35,846 nt of DNA, taken from NCBI GenBank assembly GCA_905234235.1, contig CAJOHN010000029.1:1-35846 (forward strand), written 5' to 3'. Shown piece after piece: positions 23,724 to 31,950 of this stretch; positions within the stretch are counted from its first letter, which is position 1, and the number at the start of each line of letters is the position of its first letter. This DNA is from an uncultured Selenomonadaceae bacterium. Its GTDB lineage: Bacteria > Bacillota > Negativicutes > Selenomonadales > Selenomonadaceae. A program made the translations under genes and the position numbers. Under the pieces are notes generated by a model. It saw only the letters and a list, made by a program, of their open reading frames with translations, was not told the DNA's origin and made no database searches.

Positions 23724-24723
23724 GTTGTCCACAAGCCGCATTGACATCCGCGCCCATTTCTTTACGAATTGTCGCGCCAATACCGTGCGTGTTCAGATAA
23801 TGGAAAAATTTTTTGACGGCGGCATTGGTCGGAGGGCTGAAACTTCTTTCGACAACAGGATTAAACGGAATCAGATTAACATTAGCGAGTTGCCCGCTTA
23901 AAATTTTGGCGAGGCGTCGGGCGTGTTCTTCAGTATCATTGACGCCGCCAAGCAAAATATATTCGTAAGTGACACGCCGCCCCGTCGATTGAGCATAATC
24001 GTCGCCGGCAGTCAAAAGACTTTTCAAATTGAAAGCAGAATTAATCGGCATAAGCGCGGAACGGAGATTATCATCGGGGGCGTGCAGAGAAATTGATAGC
24101 GTGACGGGAATTTTTTCGTCGCGTAATTTTTTTATCGCGGGGACGATGCCGCAAGTCGAGATTGTAATTTTTCGGTAGCTCATGCCGCAACAATAATCTT
24201 CGTGCAGGATGCGGAGCATTTTAATCAGCGCGTCGTAATTCATAAGCGGTTCGCCCGTGCCCATAATGACAACTGAATCAACGACCTTGCCGAGAAATTC
24301 ATTGACAAAAAAAATTTCGCTTAACATCTCCGCCGCCGTCAAGTTACGTTCCAAACCTTTAAGCGTCGACGCGCAGAACTTGCAACCCATTTGGCAACCG
24401 ACTTGGCTGGAAATGCAAACGCTGTTTCCGTAATCGTGACGCATGAGGACGACTTCGACAGCCGCGCCATCCGATAAGCCCAATAAAAATTTTGTCGTCA
24501 AGCCGTCAGCAGAATCCAATCGATTTAAAACGTCAGCGATTTTAATCTCGTAACGTTCCGCCAATTCTCCGCGCAGGCTCTTAGGCAAATCATTCATATC
24601 GCTAAAATTTTTTACGCCGTGTTTGTAAATCTGCGCGGCGATTTGTTTTGCTCTGAACTTCGGGAGCGGCGCGAGTTCCGCCTCCAATTCCGCGAGCGTC
24701 AATCCGAATAAATTTTTCTTCAA
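23707..24723 (-). CDS. rlmN: 23S rRNA (adenine2503-C2)-methyltransferase RlmN
   Basis: Radical-SAM enzyme methylating A2503 of 23S rRNA (and A37 of some tRNAs). Cys110, Cys114 and Cys117 of GCQMGCKFC bind the 4Fe-4S cluster; VIMGTGEPLMNYD and SISLHAPDD follow, and ADVNAACGQLR near the end carries the second conserved catalytic Cys region. I choose TTG 24723 (GGAGG 8 nt upstream) over the in-frame TTG at 24738, which overlaps the ribosome site; 338 residues. Confidence 0.95.
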   Translation of the reverse strand: MKKNLFGLTLAELEAELAPLPKFRAKQIAAQIYKHGVKNFSDMNDLPKSLRGELAERYEIKIADVLNRLDSADGLTTKFLLGLSDGAAVEVVLMRHDYGNSVCISSQVGCQMGCKFCASTLKGLERNLTAAEMLSEIFFVNEFLGKVVDSVVIMGTGEPLMNYDALIKMLRILHEDYCCGMSYRKITISTCGIVPAIKKLRDEKIPVTLSISLHAPDDNLRSALMPINSAFNLKSLLTAGDDYAQSTGRRVTYEYILLGGVNDTEEHARRLAKILSGQLANVNLIPFNPVVERSFSPPTNAAVKKFFHYLNTHGIGATIRKEMGADVNAACGQLRARS

Positions 24724-24752
24724 TCGTTCAGCCTCCAATTAAAATTTTTGAC

Positions 24753-24781
24753 ATATTATCACGGGCGGCAAATTTAATCAA
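24753..24781 (-). promoter_or_regulatory. Promoter of rlmN
   Basis: On the minus strand TTGATT (24776-24781), a 17-nt spacer and TAATAT (24753-24758), 29 nt before the start. Confidence 0.62.
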
Positions 24782-24841
24782 AGCTTTGTAGACGCAGCGA
24801 ATCAATTTGTGATAAGATAAGCGGCGTTTAGGAGGGATTGT

Positions 24842-27133
24842 ATGGGTAGGACAGATTTGGGACGCGACGATAATCCTCAACCTTCCGCGACGAGGAAAAA
24901 AACTTCGACGTTCCTTAAAATTTTTTTCGGACTTATCATTTTTATAATCGTCATGGCGGTCGGCGTAGGTATCGGCTTCGTGACTGCGAATATGAACGTT
25001 AAGGCGGACTTGTCAAAAGATATTCTGCCGCCCGCGTCGAGTCACATTTACGATTCGGCGGGCAATGAAATCGCAATCATTCACGCTACGGAAAATCGCG
25101 TGCCCGTCAAGATTGAACAAATCCCGATGAATTTACAGAATGCTTTTGTTGCGATTGAAGACAATCGTTTTTATGAGCACAAGGGCGTTGACCCGCGTGG
25201 ACTTGTTCGCGCCGCTTACACAAATATTGTCCGCCAAGAAATCGCGGAAGGCGGCTCGACGATAACTCAACAGCTCGCTAAAAATGCTTACCTCACGCAG
25301 GACAGAACTTATAAGCGCAAGATTCAAGAGATTTTCCTCGCGCTCCAACTCGAAAAGCAATACACTAAGCAAGAAATTCTGGAGCTCTATCTGAATCAAA
25401 TTTATTTCGGACAAGGTGCTTACGGTGTGCAGGCGGCGTCCAAAACTTATTTCGGCAAGAACGTTGAGGATTTAACGCTCGGCGAATGCGCGATGCTCGC
25501 GGGCATTCCAAAAAGTCCAAACTATTATTCTCCGTTCAATAACATCAACGCCGCGCTTGAACGTCGCAATACAGTTCTCGACCAAATGGTTACTTACGGC
25601 TACATCAGCTACAACGAAGCGTCTGCCGCCCGTCAAGCTGAGATTGTCCTCGCGCCGCCCAACGTCCCCGAAAAACATAAAGACGCAATGTATTTTATCG
25701 AGTACGTCACGCAACTTTTAGTTGACAGATACGGTGCGGATGCGGTTTATAAGGAAGGCTTGAAAGTTTACACGACGATTGATTTAGATGTGCAGAAGAT
25801 GGCGGAAGAGGCTTTGCTGATGTATTTGCCCGAAGACTACACCGACGCTAACGGTATTGTTCAGCCGCAAGGAGCAATCGTCGCCGTCGAACCTAAGACC
25901 GGTTATATTCGTGCAATGGTCGGCGGGCGCGGCACTGACCAATTTAATCGCGCAACTATGGCGGAACGTCAGCCCGGCTCCGCGTTTAAACCGTTTGTAT
26001 TTGTCGCGGGACTTGAAAGCGGTTACACGCCCGACACCGTCATCGAAGACAGCCCGATTAACATTAACGGTTGGCAACCCCAAAATGACAGCCGACGTTT
26101 CAGCGGCAATGTAACTTTACGAACCGTCGCAACTTTTTCTATGAACGTCCCGACAGTTAAAATCGCGCAAGCACTCGGCATTGACAAGGCGATTTATTAC
26201 GCGCAGGAAATGGGCATTTCAACTTTTGTACTTGAGGGCGACCCAAGCGATACAAATCTTGCGGCGGCTCTCGGCGGTTTGACGCGTGGCGTTACTCCGC
26301 TTGAAATTGCTTCTGCTTACGGAACTTTTGCCAACAGCGGCATTCACATTCCCCATACAGCCATAACAAAAGTCCTCGACCGCAACGGAAATGTCATTTA
26401 TGAAGTAACTCCCGAAGGGCGGCAAGTTATAAGCCCCGAAAGTGCCGCCGATTTAACCAGTATGCTTGAAGACGTAATATTTAGAGGCACGGGCAAAGGC
26501 GCGGCAATCGGACGACCTGCGGCGGGCAAGACCGGCACGACCAGCGATTATAAGGACGCGTGGTTTGTCGGTTATACGCCCGACCTTGTTGCTTCCGTGT
26601 GGATTGGTAATGACGATAACACTAGCCTCTACGGGGTAATGGGCGGCGGACTTCCCGCGACGATTTGGAGCCATTTTATGCAGAATGCTTTGCTGAACGT
26701 TCCCGCGCATGATTTTGATGAGTTAGTTGTCGACAGGCGTTCAAGTAAAAATGTCGTTACCGAAGTTCGCGATAACAGCCGTTCGCGCCGCGATTATTAC
26801 GAGGAAGAAGAATCTCCGCCGCCGCGCAGAGAAACTTATTACGAGCCTGAACCGGATACTACTTATCGTTATTCGGAGCCGGAGCCTGTTCGCGAACCCG
26901 AACCCGATTATACTCGCAAGCCTGAAGGTGTGCCGGATTATCAGCCTGAACCTATCCGCGAACCGGAACCTGTTTATCATGAACCGGAGCCCGTTTACCA
27001 CGAGCCCGAACCCGTTTATTCTGAACCGGAACCTGTTCGCGAGCCGGAGCCTGAACCTGTTTATCACGAGCCGGAGCCGACCGTTGACAATGCGCCTTCG
27101 TTTGACGACGAACTTTCTAAAGGCAGGAATTAA
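24842..27133 (+). CDS. Class A penicillin-binding protein 1A
   Basis: Bifunctional peptidoglycan polymerase, 763 residues. Short cytoplasmic part, membrane anchor about 26-48, GT51 domain with [17 protein letters not shown] and [12 protein letters not shown], then the transpeptidase with SxxK in [12 protein letters not shown] in FSMNVPTVK and [18 protein letters not shown]. From about residue 655 there is a long Pro/Glu/Tyr tail with many [11 protein letters not shown] units, outside the enzyme domains and perhaps wall-spanning. ATG 24842 has GGAGG 6 nt upstream. pilT-like starts 2 nt after the stop, so it heads the pilus operon. Confidence 0.95.
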   Translation: MGRTDLGRDDNPQPSATRKKTSTFLKIFFGLIIFIIVMAVGVGIGFVTANMNVKADLSKDILPPASSHIYDSAGNEIAIIHATENRVPVKIEQIPMNLQNAFVAIEDNRFYEHKGVDPRGLVRAAYTNIVRQEIAEGGSTITQQLAKNAYLTQDRTYKRKIQEIFLALQLEKQYTKQEILELYLNQIYFGQGAYGVQAASKTYFGKNVEDLTLGECAMLAGIPKSPNYYSPFNNINAALERRNTVLDQMVTYGYISYNEASAARQAEIVLAPPNVPEKHKDAMYFIEYVTQLLVDRYGADAVYKEGLKVYTTIDLDVQKMAEEALLMYLPEDYTDANGIVQPQGAIVAVEPKTGYIRAMVGGRGTDQFNRATMAERQPGSAFKPFVFVAGLESGYTPDTVIEDSPININGWQPQNDSRRFSGNVTLRTVATFSMNVPTVKIAQALGIDKAIYYAQEMGISTFVLEGDPSDTNLAAALGGLTRGVTPLEIASAYGTFANSGIHIPHTAITKVLDRNGNVIYEVTPEGRQVISPESAADLTSMLEDVIFRGTGKGAAIGRPAAGKTGTTSDYKDAWFVGYTPDLVASVWIGNDDNTSLYGVMGGGLPATIWSHFMQNALLNVPAHDFDELVVDRRSSKNVVTEVRDNSRSRRDYYEEEESPPPRRETYYEPEPDTTYRYSEPEPVREPEPDYTRKPEGVPDYQPEPIREPEPVYHEPEPVYHEPEPVYSEPEPVREPEPEPVYHEPEPTVDNAPSFDDELSKGRN
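26866..27087 (+). repeat. Degenerate EPEP repeat tail of PBP1A
   Basis: About 74 residues of irregular repeats of [21 protein letters not shown] and similar units. The DNA copies of the GAACCGGAACCTGTT type vary in third positions, so the repeats look old rather than freshly amplified. Confidence 0.7.
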
Positions 27134-27135
27134 TC

Positions 27136-28113
27136 TTGGAAAAAATTTTGGAAGAAGCGGTGCGCCTCGATGCCTCAGATGTTCATTTGACGGTGGGGCA
27201 GCCGCCTTTTTTTCGTGTAAGCGGAGAAATTTTTCAGTCGGGAGCAATTTTATCTGCGCGGGCTGTCGAAAGTTTCTTGGCAAAATTATTAACGCCGCGC
27301 TTCAAAGAGGAACTTGAAAAAAATTTAGCCGTCGATTTCTCTTACGTCGAAGAAAAATTTTCGCGCCGCTTCCGCGTCAACGTTTATTACCAAAGAAAAT
27401 TCCCCGCGCTCGCCCTCCGATTAATAGCCAAAGAAATTCCGACGCTTAATAAGTTGGGAGCTCCGCCCGCGTTGAAAAAATTTTTCACAGCCGCGCAGGG
27501 TTTAATCCTCGTGACGGGGCGGACGGGTTCGGGCAAGTCAACGACGCTCGCCGCCTTCCTAAATGAATTGATGAAAATCCGTCCGTGCCACCTGTTGACG
27601 TTGGAAGACCCGATAGAATTTGAATACTCGGCTGAAAAATCTTTTATCAGTCAGCGCGAACTCAGACAAGATTTTTTGAACTTCGCGGCGGCAGTTCGGA
27701 CGGCAATGCGAGAAATGCCCGACGTGTTATTAATCGGCGAGATACGCGACGCAGAAACAATGCACGCGGCTTTGGAAGCGTCGGCGGCGGGCGTGTTAGT
27801 CTTGGCGACATTGCACACAAAATCAGCGGCGGAGACTGCAATGCGCGTCGAAACAATGTTCCCGCTCGTCCAGCGCGACGCAATACGCGATTTATTTGCC
27901 GACGAATTCAGCGCGATAATCTCTCAACAGCTCGTCAAAACTTCAAAAGGAAGAACCTGCGCGGCGGAAGTTTTATTGGCGAATCCTGCGGCGCGTTCGT
28001 TGATTCGGCAGGGGAAGTACGTGCAACTTCCAAACGTCATGATGAGCGGGCGGGCGCAAGGTATGCAGACTATGGACGCGGCGTTAAAGGCTATCGGCTA
28101 TGAAAAAATTTAA
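27136..28113 (+). CDS. PilT-type retraction ATPase
   Basis: Hexameric AAA-like secretion ATPase that powers type IV pilus retraction. 325 residues: PAS-like N domain (ASDVHLTVGQPPFFRVSGEI), Walker A GRTGSGKST (128-136), Asp box LEDPIEF, Walker B PDVLLIGEIRD, ATLHTKSAA His box and the PilT-like end GMQTMDAAL. Length and these motifs fit PilT rather than the longer PilB/GspE extension ATPase. Start TTG 27136 follows AGGA. It overlaps pilC-like by 14 nt. In other bacteria PilT retraction drives DNA uptake. Confidence 0.88.
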   Translation: MEKILEEAVRLDASDVHLTVGQPPFFRVSGEIFQSGAILSARAVESFLAKLLTPRFKEELEKNLAVDFSYVEEKFSRRFRVNVYYQRKFPALALRLIAKEIPTLNKLGAPPALKKFFTAAQGLILVTGRTGSGKSTTLAAFLNELMKIRPCHLLTLEDPIEFEYSAEKSFISQRELRQDFLNFAAAVRTAMREMPDVLLIGEIRDAETMHAALEASAAGVLVLATLHTKSAAETAMRVETMFPLVQRDAIRDLFADEFSAIISQQLVKTSKGRTCAAEVLLANPAARSLIRQGKYVQLPNVMMSGRAQGMQTMDAALKAIGYEKI

Positions 28114-29296
28114 GTACAGAGGCTACGACGCGCAAGCAATCGAACAAATCGGCACGTTGGAGGCGGAAAATTATTCTGAAGCCTACGCCGCGTTGAATTA
28201 TCAAGGCGTTACAGTCGTCAAACTCGAACAAACTCAGGCGAGCCCCGCGCAGGTTGCAGAAAATTTTTATCTCAAATTGAAACTCGGCGGGCAATGGAAG
28301 GCGATTTTCTTCCGCGAACTTAGCGTAATGCTTGGCGTAATGACTTTGCACGATTCGTTGAAGACATTGGCGGGTGCGGCTAAAAATCATCCGTCGGAAA
28401 AAATTTTATCGGAATTGGTTGCGGCAGTCGGCGAGGGACAAACTTTTTACGAGGCACTCGGACGTTACGAAATAATTTTCGGCGGCGACGCGATTCAATC
28501 TGTGCAAATCGGCGAAACGAGCGGCAATCTCCAAGATGTGACAGCGCGATTGGCGAATCAGCTTGAACGCAATTATTCGACGGAGAAAAAAGTTCGCGGC
28601 GCAATGTATTATCCGGCGTTCGTATTGTTAGCGGCATTCGCGGCGGCAGTAATTTTAATCAACGTGACGTTGCCCGTCTTTGAAAATTTTTTTGCTCAAC
28701 AAGGCGGCAAGCTCCCGTTCGTGACTTTAATTCTTTTACGCGGCGGAAAATTTTTCGCGGAGTATTGGCTGATAATTTTGTTCGCGACGTTGATAATCTG
28801 CGCGGGCGGCGTGGTGATTGTTCACAAGGTTGAAGCCGTCAGATTTTTATTGGATAAGCTCCGATTAAGTTTCAAACTCCTGCGCGAAGTCGAGCTGAGA
28901 AATTTTTTCGGGCGATTGAGTTTCTTATTGGAAAGCGGCGTAACTTTGGACGAGGCAATAAAACTCTGTGCGGCGGCGAGTAAAAATCTCTGCGTGCAAA
29001 AGACTTTAACCGAGATAAAATTTTCCGTCGAACGCGGCGCGTCTTTAAGTTCGTTGCTCGCCAAAGAAAAATTCCCGCCGTTATATGTGGGATTAATCGT
29101 CACGGGCGAAGCGGGCGGCGAACTCGTCAACATGCTCCGACAATGCGAATCTATGGCTGATTTTGAAGTCGAAGAAATTCTACGTACGCTCCCCGCTAAA
29201 GCCGAACTTTTCGGGACGCTTCTCGCGGGGCTAATCGTGGCGACGTTGGTCTTCGCGGTTATGTTGCCGATTTTGGACACAACAACTTTGCTTTAG
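28100..29296 (+). CDS. Pilus inner-membrane platform protein, PilC/GspF family
   Basis: 398 residues with two repeated GspF domains (about 60-185 and 260-385) and membrane segments near 170-190, 213-240 and 370-392. FFRELSVMLG and NFFGRLSFLLESGVTLDEAI are typical of each repeat. The platform couples the ATPase to pilin assembly. It begins inside the pilT-like gene and is followed 8 nt later by the ftsE-like gene. Confidence 0.9.
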   Translation: MKKFKYRGYDAQAIEQIGTLEAENYSEAYAALNYQGVTVVKLEQTQASPAQVAENFYLKLKLGGQWKAIFFRELSVMLGVMTLHDSLKTLAGAAKNHPSEKILSELVAAVGEGQTFYEALGRYEIIFGGDAIQSVQIGETSGNLQDVTARLANQLERNYSTEKKVRGAMYYPAFVLLAAFAAAVILINVTLPVFENFFAQQGGKLPFVTLILLRGGKFFAEYWLIILFATLIICAGGVVIVHKVEAVRFLLDKLRLSFKLLREVELRNFFGRLSFLLESGVTLDEAIKLCAAASKNLCVQKTLTEIKFSVERGASLSSLLAKEKFPPLYVGLIVTGEAGGELVNMLRQCESMADFEVEEILRTLPAKAELFGTLLAGLIVATLVFAVMLPILDTTTLL

Positions 29297-29304
29297 GAGG
29301 AACA

Positions 29305-30027
29305 ATGATTCACTTAAAAGACGTGACAAAAATTTACAAAGCTAACGGCGTCGTCGCGCTTGACAAAGTTACATTGGATATTGAGCGCGGCGAATTTGTA
29401 TTTATCGTCGGTACTTCAGGCTCCGGCAAATCAACGCTGATGAAACTTTTAATGCACGAGGAGATTGCGACTTCTGGGAGTGTTATCGTCAACGGCAAGG
29501 ACGTTACCAAGCTCAAAGCTAAAGAAGTTCCTTACTTGCGGCGTTCGCTCGGCGTGATTTTCCAAGATTATCGACTGCTTGAGGATAAAACTGTTTATGA
29601 AAATGTCGCCTTCGCCATGCAAGTTATCGAGGCTCCGCGCAGAATCATGCAACGCAGTGTTAATACGGTTTTGGACATCGTCGGGCTCCGCGATAAGTTC
29701 AACAGTTTTCCCGCGCAGTTATCGGGCGGCGAACAACAACGCGTCGCGATTGCCAGAGCGATTGTCAACGACCCGAAAATCGTTATTGCTGACGAACCCA
29801 CCGGCAACCTCGACCCCGAAACCAGTTGGGACATCATGGACATTTTCCAACGAATCAACGCGGCGGGTACAACAATCGTAATGGCGACGCATGATAAAAC
29901 TATCGTCGACCAAATGCAACGGCGCGTTATTGCGATTGCGGGCGGCAAAATTGCACGTGATGAAGCTCGCGGCGTTTATTCGGAAGATGAACCTCAGCAG
30001 AATTACGATAAATTTTTCTACAGGTGA
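29305..30027 (+). CDS. FtsE-like ABC transporter ATPase
   Basis: 240 residues. Walker A GTSGSGKST (36-44), Q-loop QDYRLL, signature LSGGEQQR (139-146), Walker B IVIADEPTGNLD. The sequence from MIHLKDVTKIY to the DYRLLEDKTVYENVAFAM region is most like FtsE, the ATPase that with FtsX controls septal peptidoglycan hydrolases. No ftsX follows; the gene is set between the pilus platform and prepilin genes. It may be FtsE displaced from ftsX, or an ATPase recruited to the pilus operon. ATG 29305 follows AGGAGG. Confidence 0.8.
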   Translation: MIHLKDVTKIYKANGVVALDKVTLDIERGEFVFIVGTSGSGKSTLMKLLMHEEIATSGSVIVNGKDVTKLKAKEVPYLRRSLGVIFQDYRLLEDKTVYENVAFAMQVIEAPRRIMQRSVNTVLDIVGLRDKFNSFPAQLSGGEQQRVAIARAIVNDPKIVIADEPTGNLDPETSWDIMDIFQRINAAGTTIVMATHDKTIVDQMQRRVIAIAGGKIARDEARGVYSEDEPQQNYDKFFYR

Positions 30028-30031
30028 AGTC

Positions 30032-30496
30032 ATGCAAAAAGGATTCGCCACGTTTGAAATTATTTTCGCCACGCTGATAATCGCCGTGCTTGCAACCGTC
30101 GTCTTCCCGAACGCAAATCGTATGATTGACAGAGTCGCGCTCGATTATGAAACTAAAAAAATTTATACCGAAATGCGCGCCTTGCAATCGCTGGAGAGAA
30201 TGACTAACATGCGCGATGCTCACTTCGGCACGACTGATGATAACCCGATACTTTTGATTGTTTATCCCGACCGGTACGTCCTCGAAAAGCGCGACCCTAA
30301 TAAAACTTTAGTCGAACATTATTTTTCGCACGGCGTGACTTCCGACAATAACATTTGGCAGATTAGATTTGATGACAGCGGCAGAATTTCTAATGCGATA
30401 AGCAACCATTTAACTTTAACGTCGGGGCAAGGCAAAAAGTTTTACATTATCTTTGACAGTGTCGGACGATTTCGCGGTGGAAGAGAAGAGCCATGA
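30032..30496 (+). CDS. Prepilin-like protein, FimT/GspH type, with C-terminal GRFR
   Basis: 154 residues. Class III prepilin signal MQKG/FATFEIIFATLIIAV: cleavage after Gly4 leaves Phe+1 and Glu+5. A hydrophobic alpha-helix (about 5-28) leads into a small beta-rich head. The last residues are SVGRFRGGREEP; the GRxR pattern (145-148) at the C-terminal tail is, as I recall from work on Legionella FimT, the DNA-binding motif of FimT pilins. So it is a candidate DNA receptor of a transformation pilus. ATG 30032, 4 nt after AGGTGA. It overlaps the next gene by 4 nt. Confidence 0.75.
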   Translation: MQKGFATFEIIFATLIIAVLATVVFPNANRMIDRVALDYETKKIYTEMRALQSLERMTNMRDAHFGTTDDNPILLIVYPDRYVLEKRDPNKTLVEHYFSHGVTSDNNIWQIRFDDSGRISNAISNHLTLTSGQGKKFYIIFDSVGRFRGGREEP

Positions 30497-30879
30497 ATAG
30501 ATTAAACAACGAACGCGGTTTCATGTTGCTGAACGTAGTTTTTTTGACGCTGATAACTTCCGTCGCCGCGATGATTTTAATGAACGCCGCCCCGCGATTC
30601 AGAAATCCTCAAACGGCACTCAGATTGACGGCAATTCATTTGGCGAATGAACAACTTGCAATGATAGAGAGTGAAGCGGCGGAAGGAACCCTTGCATTGA
30701 ATTATCTCGGCGCGGCTGAAGATTTAATCACAGAAAATTCCGGCGAGCCGATAACGTTCAAAGTTACGGCGACTGACAAGGTAGCGAATGGTTTGCATAA
30801 TGTTACGGTTAAAGTTACGTGGACGATTGACGGCGAAAATTTTACGGTTGAGATTGAAAGGACGATTCGCGTTGGTTAG
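30493..30879 (+). CDS. Minor prepilin-like protein (GspI/PilV-like)
   Basis: 128 residues starting MNRLNNERG/FMLLNVVFLTLI, a prepilin cleavage site with Phe+1 but Asn instead of Glu at +5, then a hydrophobic helix and a beta-rich head with AIHLANEQLAMIESE, reminiscent of GspI/PilV minor pseudopilins. Translationally coupled by an ATGA overlap to the FimT-like gene and overlapped by the next gene. Probably part of the pilus tip. Confidence 0.72.
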   Translation: MNRLNNERGFMLLNVVFLTLITSVAAMILMNAAPRFRNPQTALRLTAIHLANEQLAMIESEAAEGTLALNYLGAAEDLITENSGEPITFKVTATDKVANGLHNVTVKVTWTIDGENFTVEIERTIRVG

Positions 30880-31438
30880 GATTCGTAGCGGCGGGTTTAT
30901 ATCGGCGGAGTTTGCGATAGCCCTGCCGCTTTTAGTTTTGGTTGTTTACGGGCTGGCGACTGTCGGCGCGAAAATTTTTGAAGTGGGAAAACTTCAGCTC
31001 GCCGATTACGTTTTGGAGGAGGAAGTCCACGACATTTTATCGCATTTGATTTACGATGCTCGCGCCGCCAAAAAAGTTGAATACAGGAGCGATTCGTCGA
31101 TGATAGCTTTTACTTATCGCACGATTAACGAGATAAAAACAAGAAGAGGCAACGCATACGGCACGGAAATTGGCGATGTCATTGCGGACAAGGAAGAGCC
31201 GCGAGTTTACCTCCTCAACAATTCAAAAATATATTACGAGCGGCAAAATGTTCCCGTCAATCCGATAACGGGCGACAATTATTTTGGCGATACGCGAGTT
31301 ACTCAATTAAAATTCTCCAAGCTTGCAGAAAAAGTTTTGCGCGTCACGTTGGAAATGCGGAGTGAAATCAGCGGGCACAAAATAAAAATAAGCACGGCGG
31401 TTTATATGCCGGGCTGTGAAAGTTTTAACCAACTATGA
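30872..31438 (+). CDS. Minor prepilin-like protein (GspJ/PilW-like)
   Basis: 188 residues from TTG 30872, which overlaps the previous stop by 8 nt and has AAGGA 9 nt upstream. The N terminus MVRIRSGG/FISAEFAIALPLL has Phe+1 and Glu+5 after the predicted cleavage site, then a hydrophobic helix and a head with EEEVHDILSHLIYDARAAKKVEY, similar to GspJ/PilW/ComGF-type minor pilins. The frame is open further upstream but that region belongs to the preceding gene. Confidence 0.7.
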   Translation: MVRIRSGGFISAEFAIALPLLVLVVYGLATVGAKIFEVGKLQLADYVLEEEVHDILSHLIYDARAAKKVEYRSDSSMIAFTYRTINEIKTRRGNAYGTEIGDVIADKEEPRVYLLNNSKIYYERQNVPVNPITGDNYFGDTRVTQLKFSKLAEKVLRVTLEMRSEISGHKIKISTAVYMPGCESFNQL

Positions 31439-31950
31439 GCCAAAAAGGATTCGCGACAATATTTGGGCTGTGCTTCATATTGATAATCGCGTTGTGTGTC
31501 AAAGGGATTCAAGAATCGGAGACTAATCACGCGCACGAGGTTTCTAATTTTGAAATGGAGCAAATCCTTCAAAGCGCGGCGGAGAGTGGAATAATCAGGG
31601 CGACGAATTTAATCAGCGGTTTGCCGTATTCTGAGGGACGTTACAGCGATAAGAAAAATCTTTTGAACGTAACGGAAACTCGCAAGTGCGGCGGGAAGAT
31701 TTTTAACGTAACGATAAATGTTCGGGGCGAACGCGGCAAAATTTATTTTTACGACAGAGACAAGACAACTCAGGTAAAAAATTCTTGCGACGGAGTTTAT
31801 TTGATGAGCCGCGCCACGATTAAGGATGGTTTTTGGGGAGAAAAAGTTTATCGCCGCGCTTATGCTTACATTTTGGACAACGACGCGACGATTTATTTTA
31901 TGGAATTGCCGACGCTTGACGGCGATATAATTGTTAAGAAGAAAAGTTAA
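31435..31950 (+). CDS. Minor prepilin-like protein (PilX/GspK-like)
   Basis: 171 residues. N terminus MSQKG/FATIFGLCFILIIALCVKG has a prepilin site without Glu at +5, as in GspK-type tip proteins, then a soluble head with three cysteines and the string AAESGIIRATNLISG typical of PilX/GspK-like proteins. It overlaps the previous gene by 4 nt. Its stop is directly next to the stop of the convergent permease gene. A major pilin, PilB, PilD and PilQ are not in the window. Confidence 0.7.
   Translation: MSQKGFATIFGLCFILIIALCVKGIQESETNHAHEVSNFEMEQILQSAAESGIIRATNLISGLPYSEGRYSDKKNLLNVTETRKCGGKIFNVTINVRGERGKIYFYDRDKTTQVKNSCDGVYLMSRATIKDGFWGEKVYRRAYAYILDNDATIYFMELPTLDGDIIVKKKS

Noticed and set aside
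26741-27283. Minus-strand 180-residue frame rich in Arg/Phe
   Set aside because: A shadow of the EPEP repeat tail of PBP1A and the start of the pilT-like gene.
30788-30871. Upstream start of the third prepilin gene at 30788
   Set aside because: It overlaps the preceding prepilin gene by 92 nt and would bury the prepilin signal; TTG 30872 puts the cleavage site at the N terminus.
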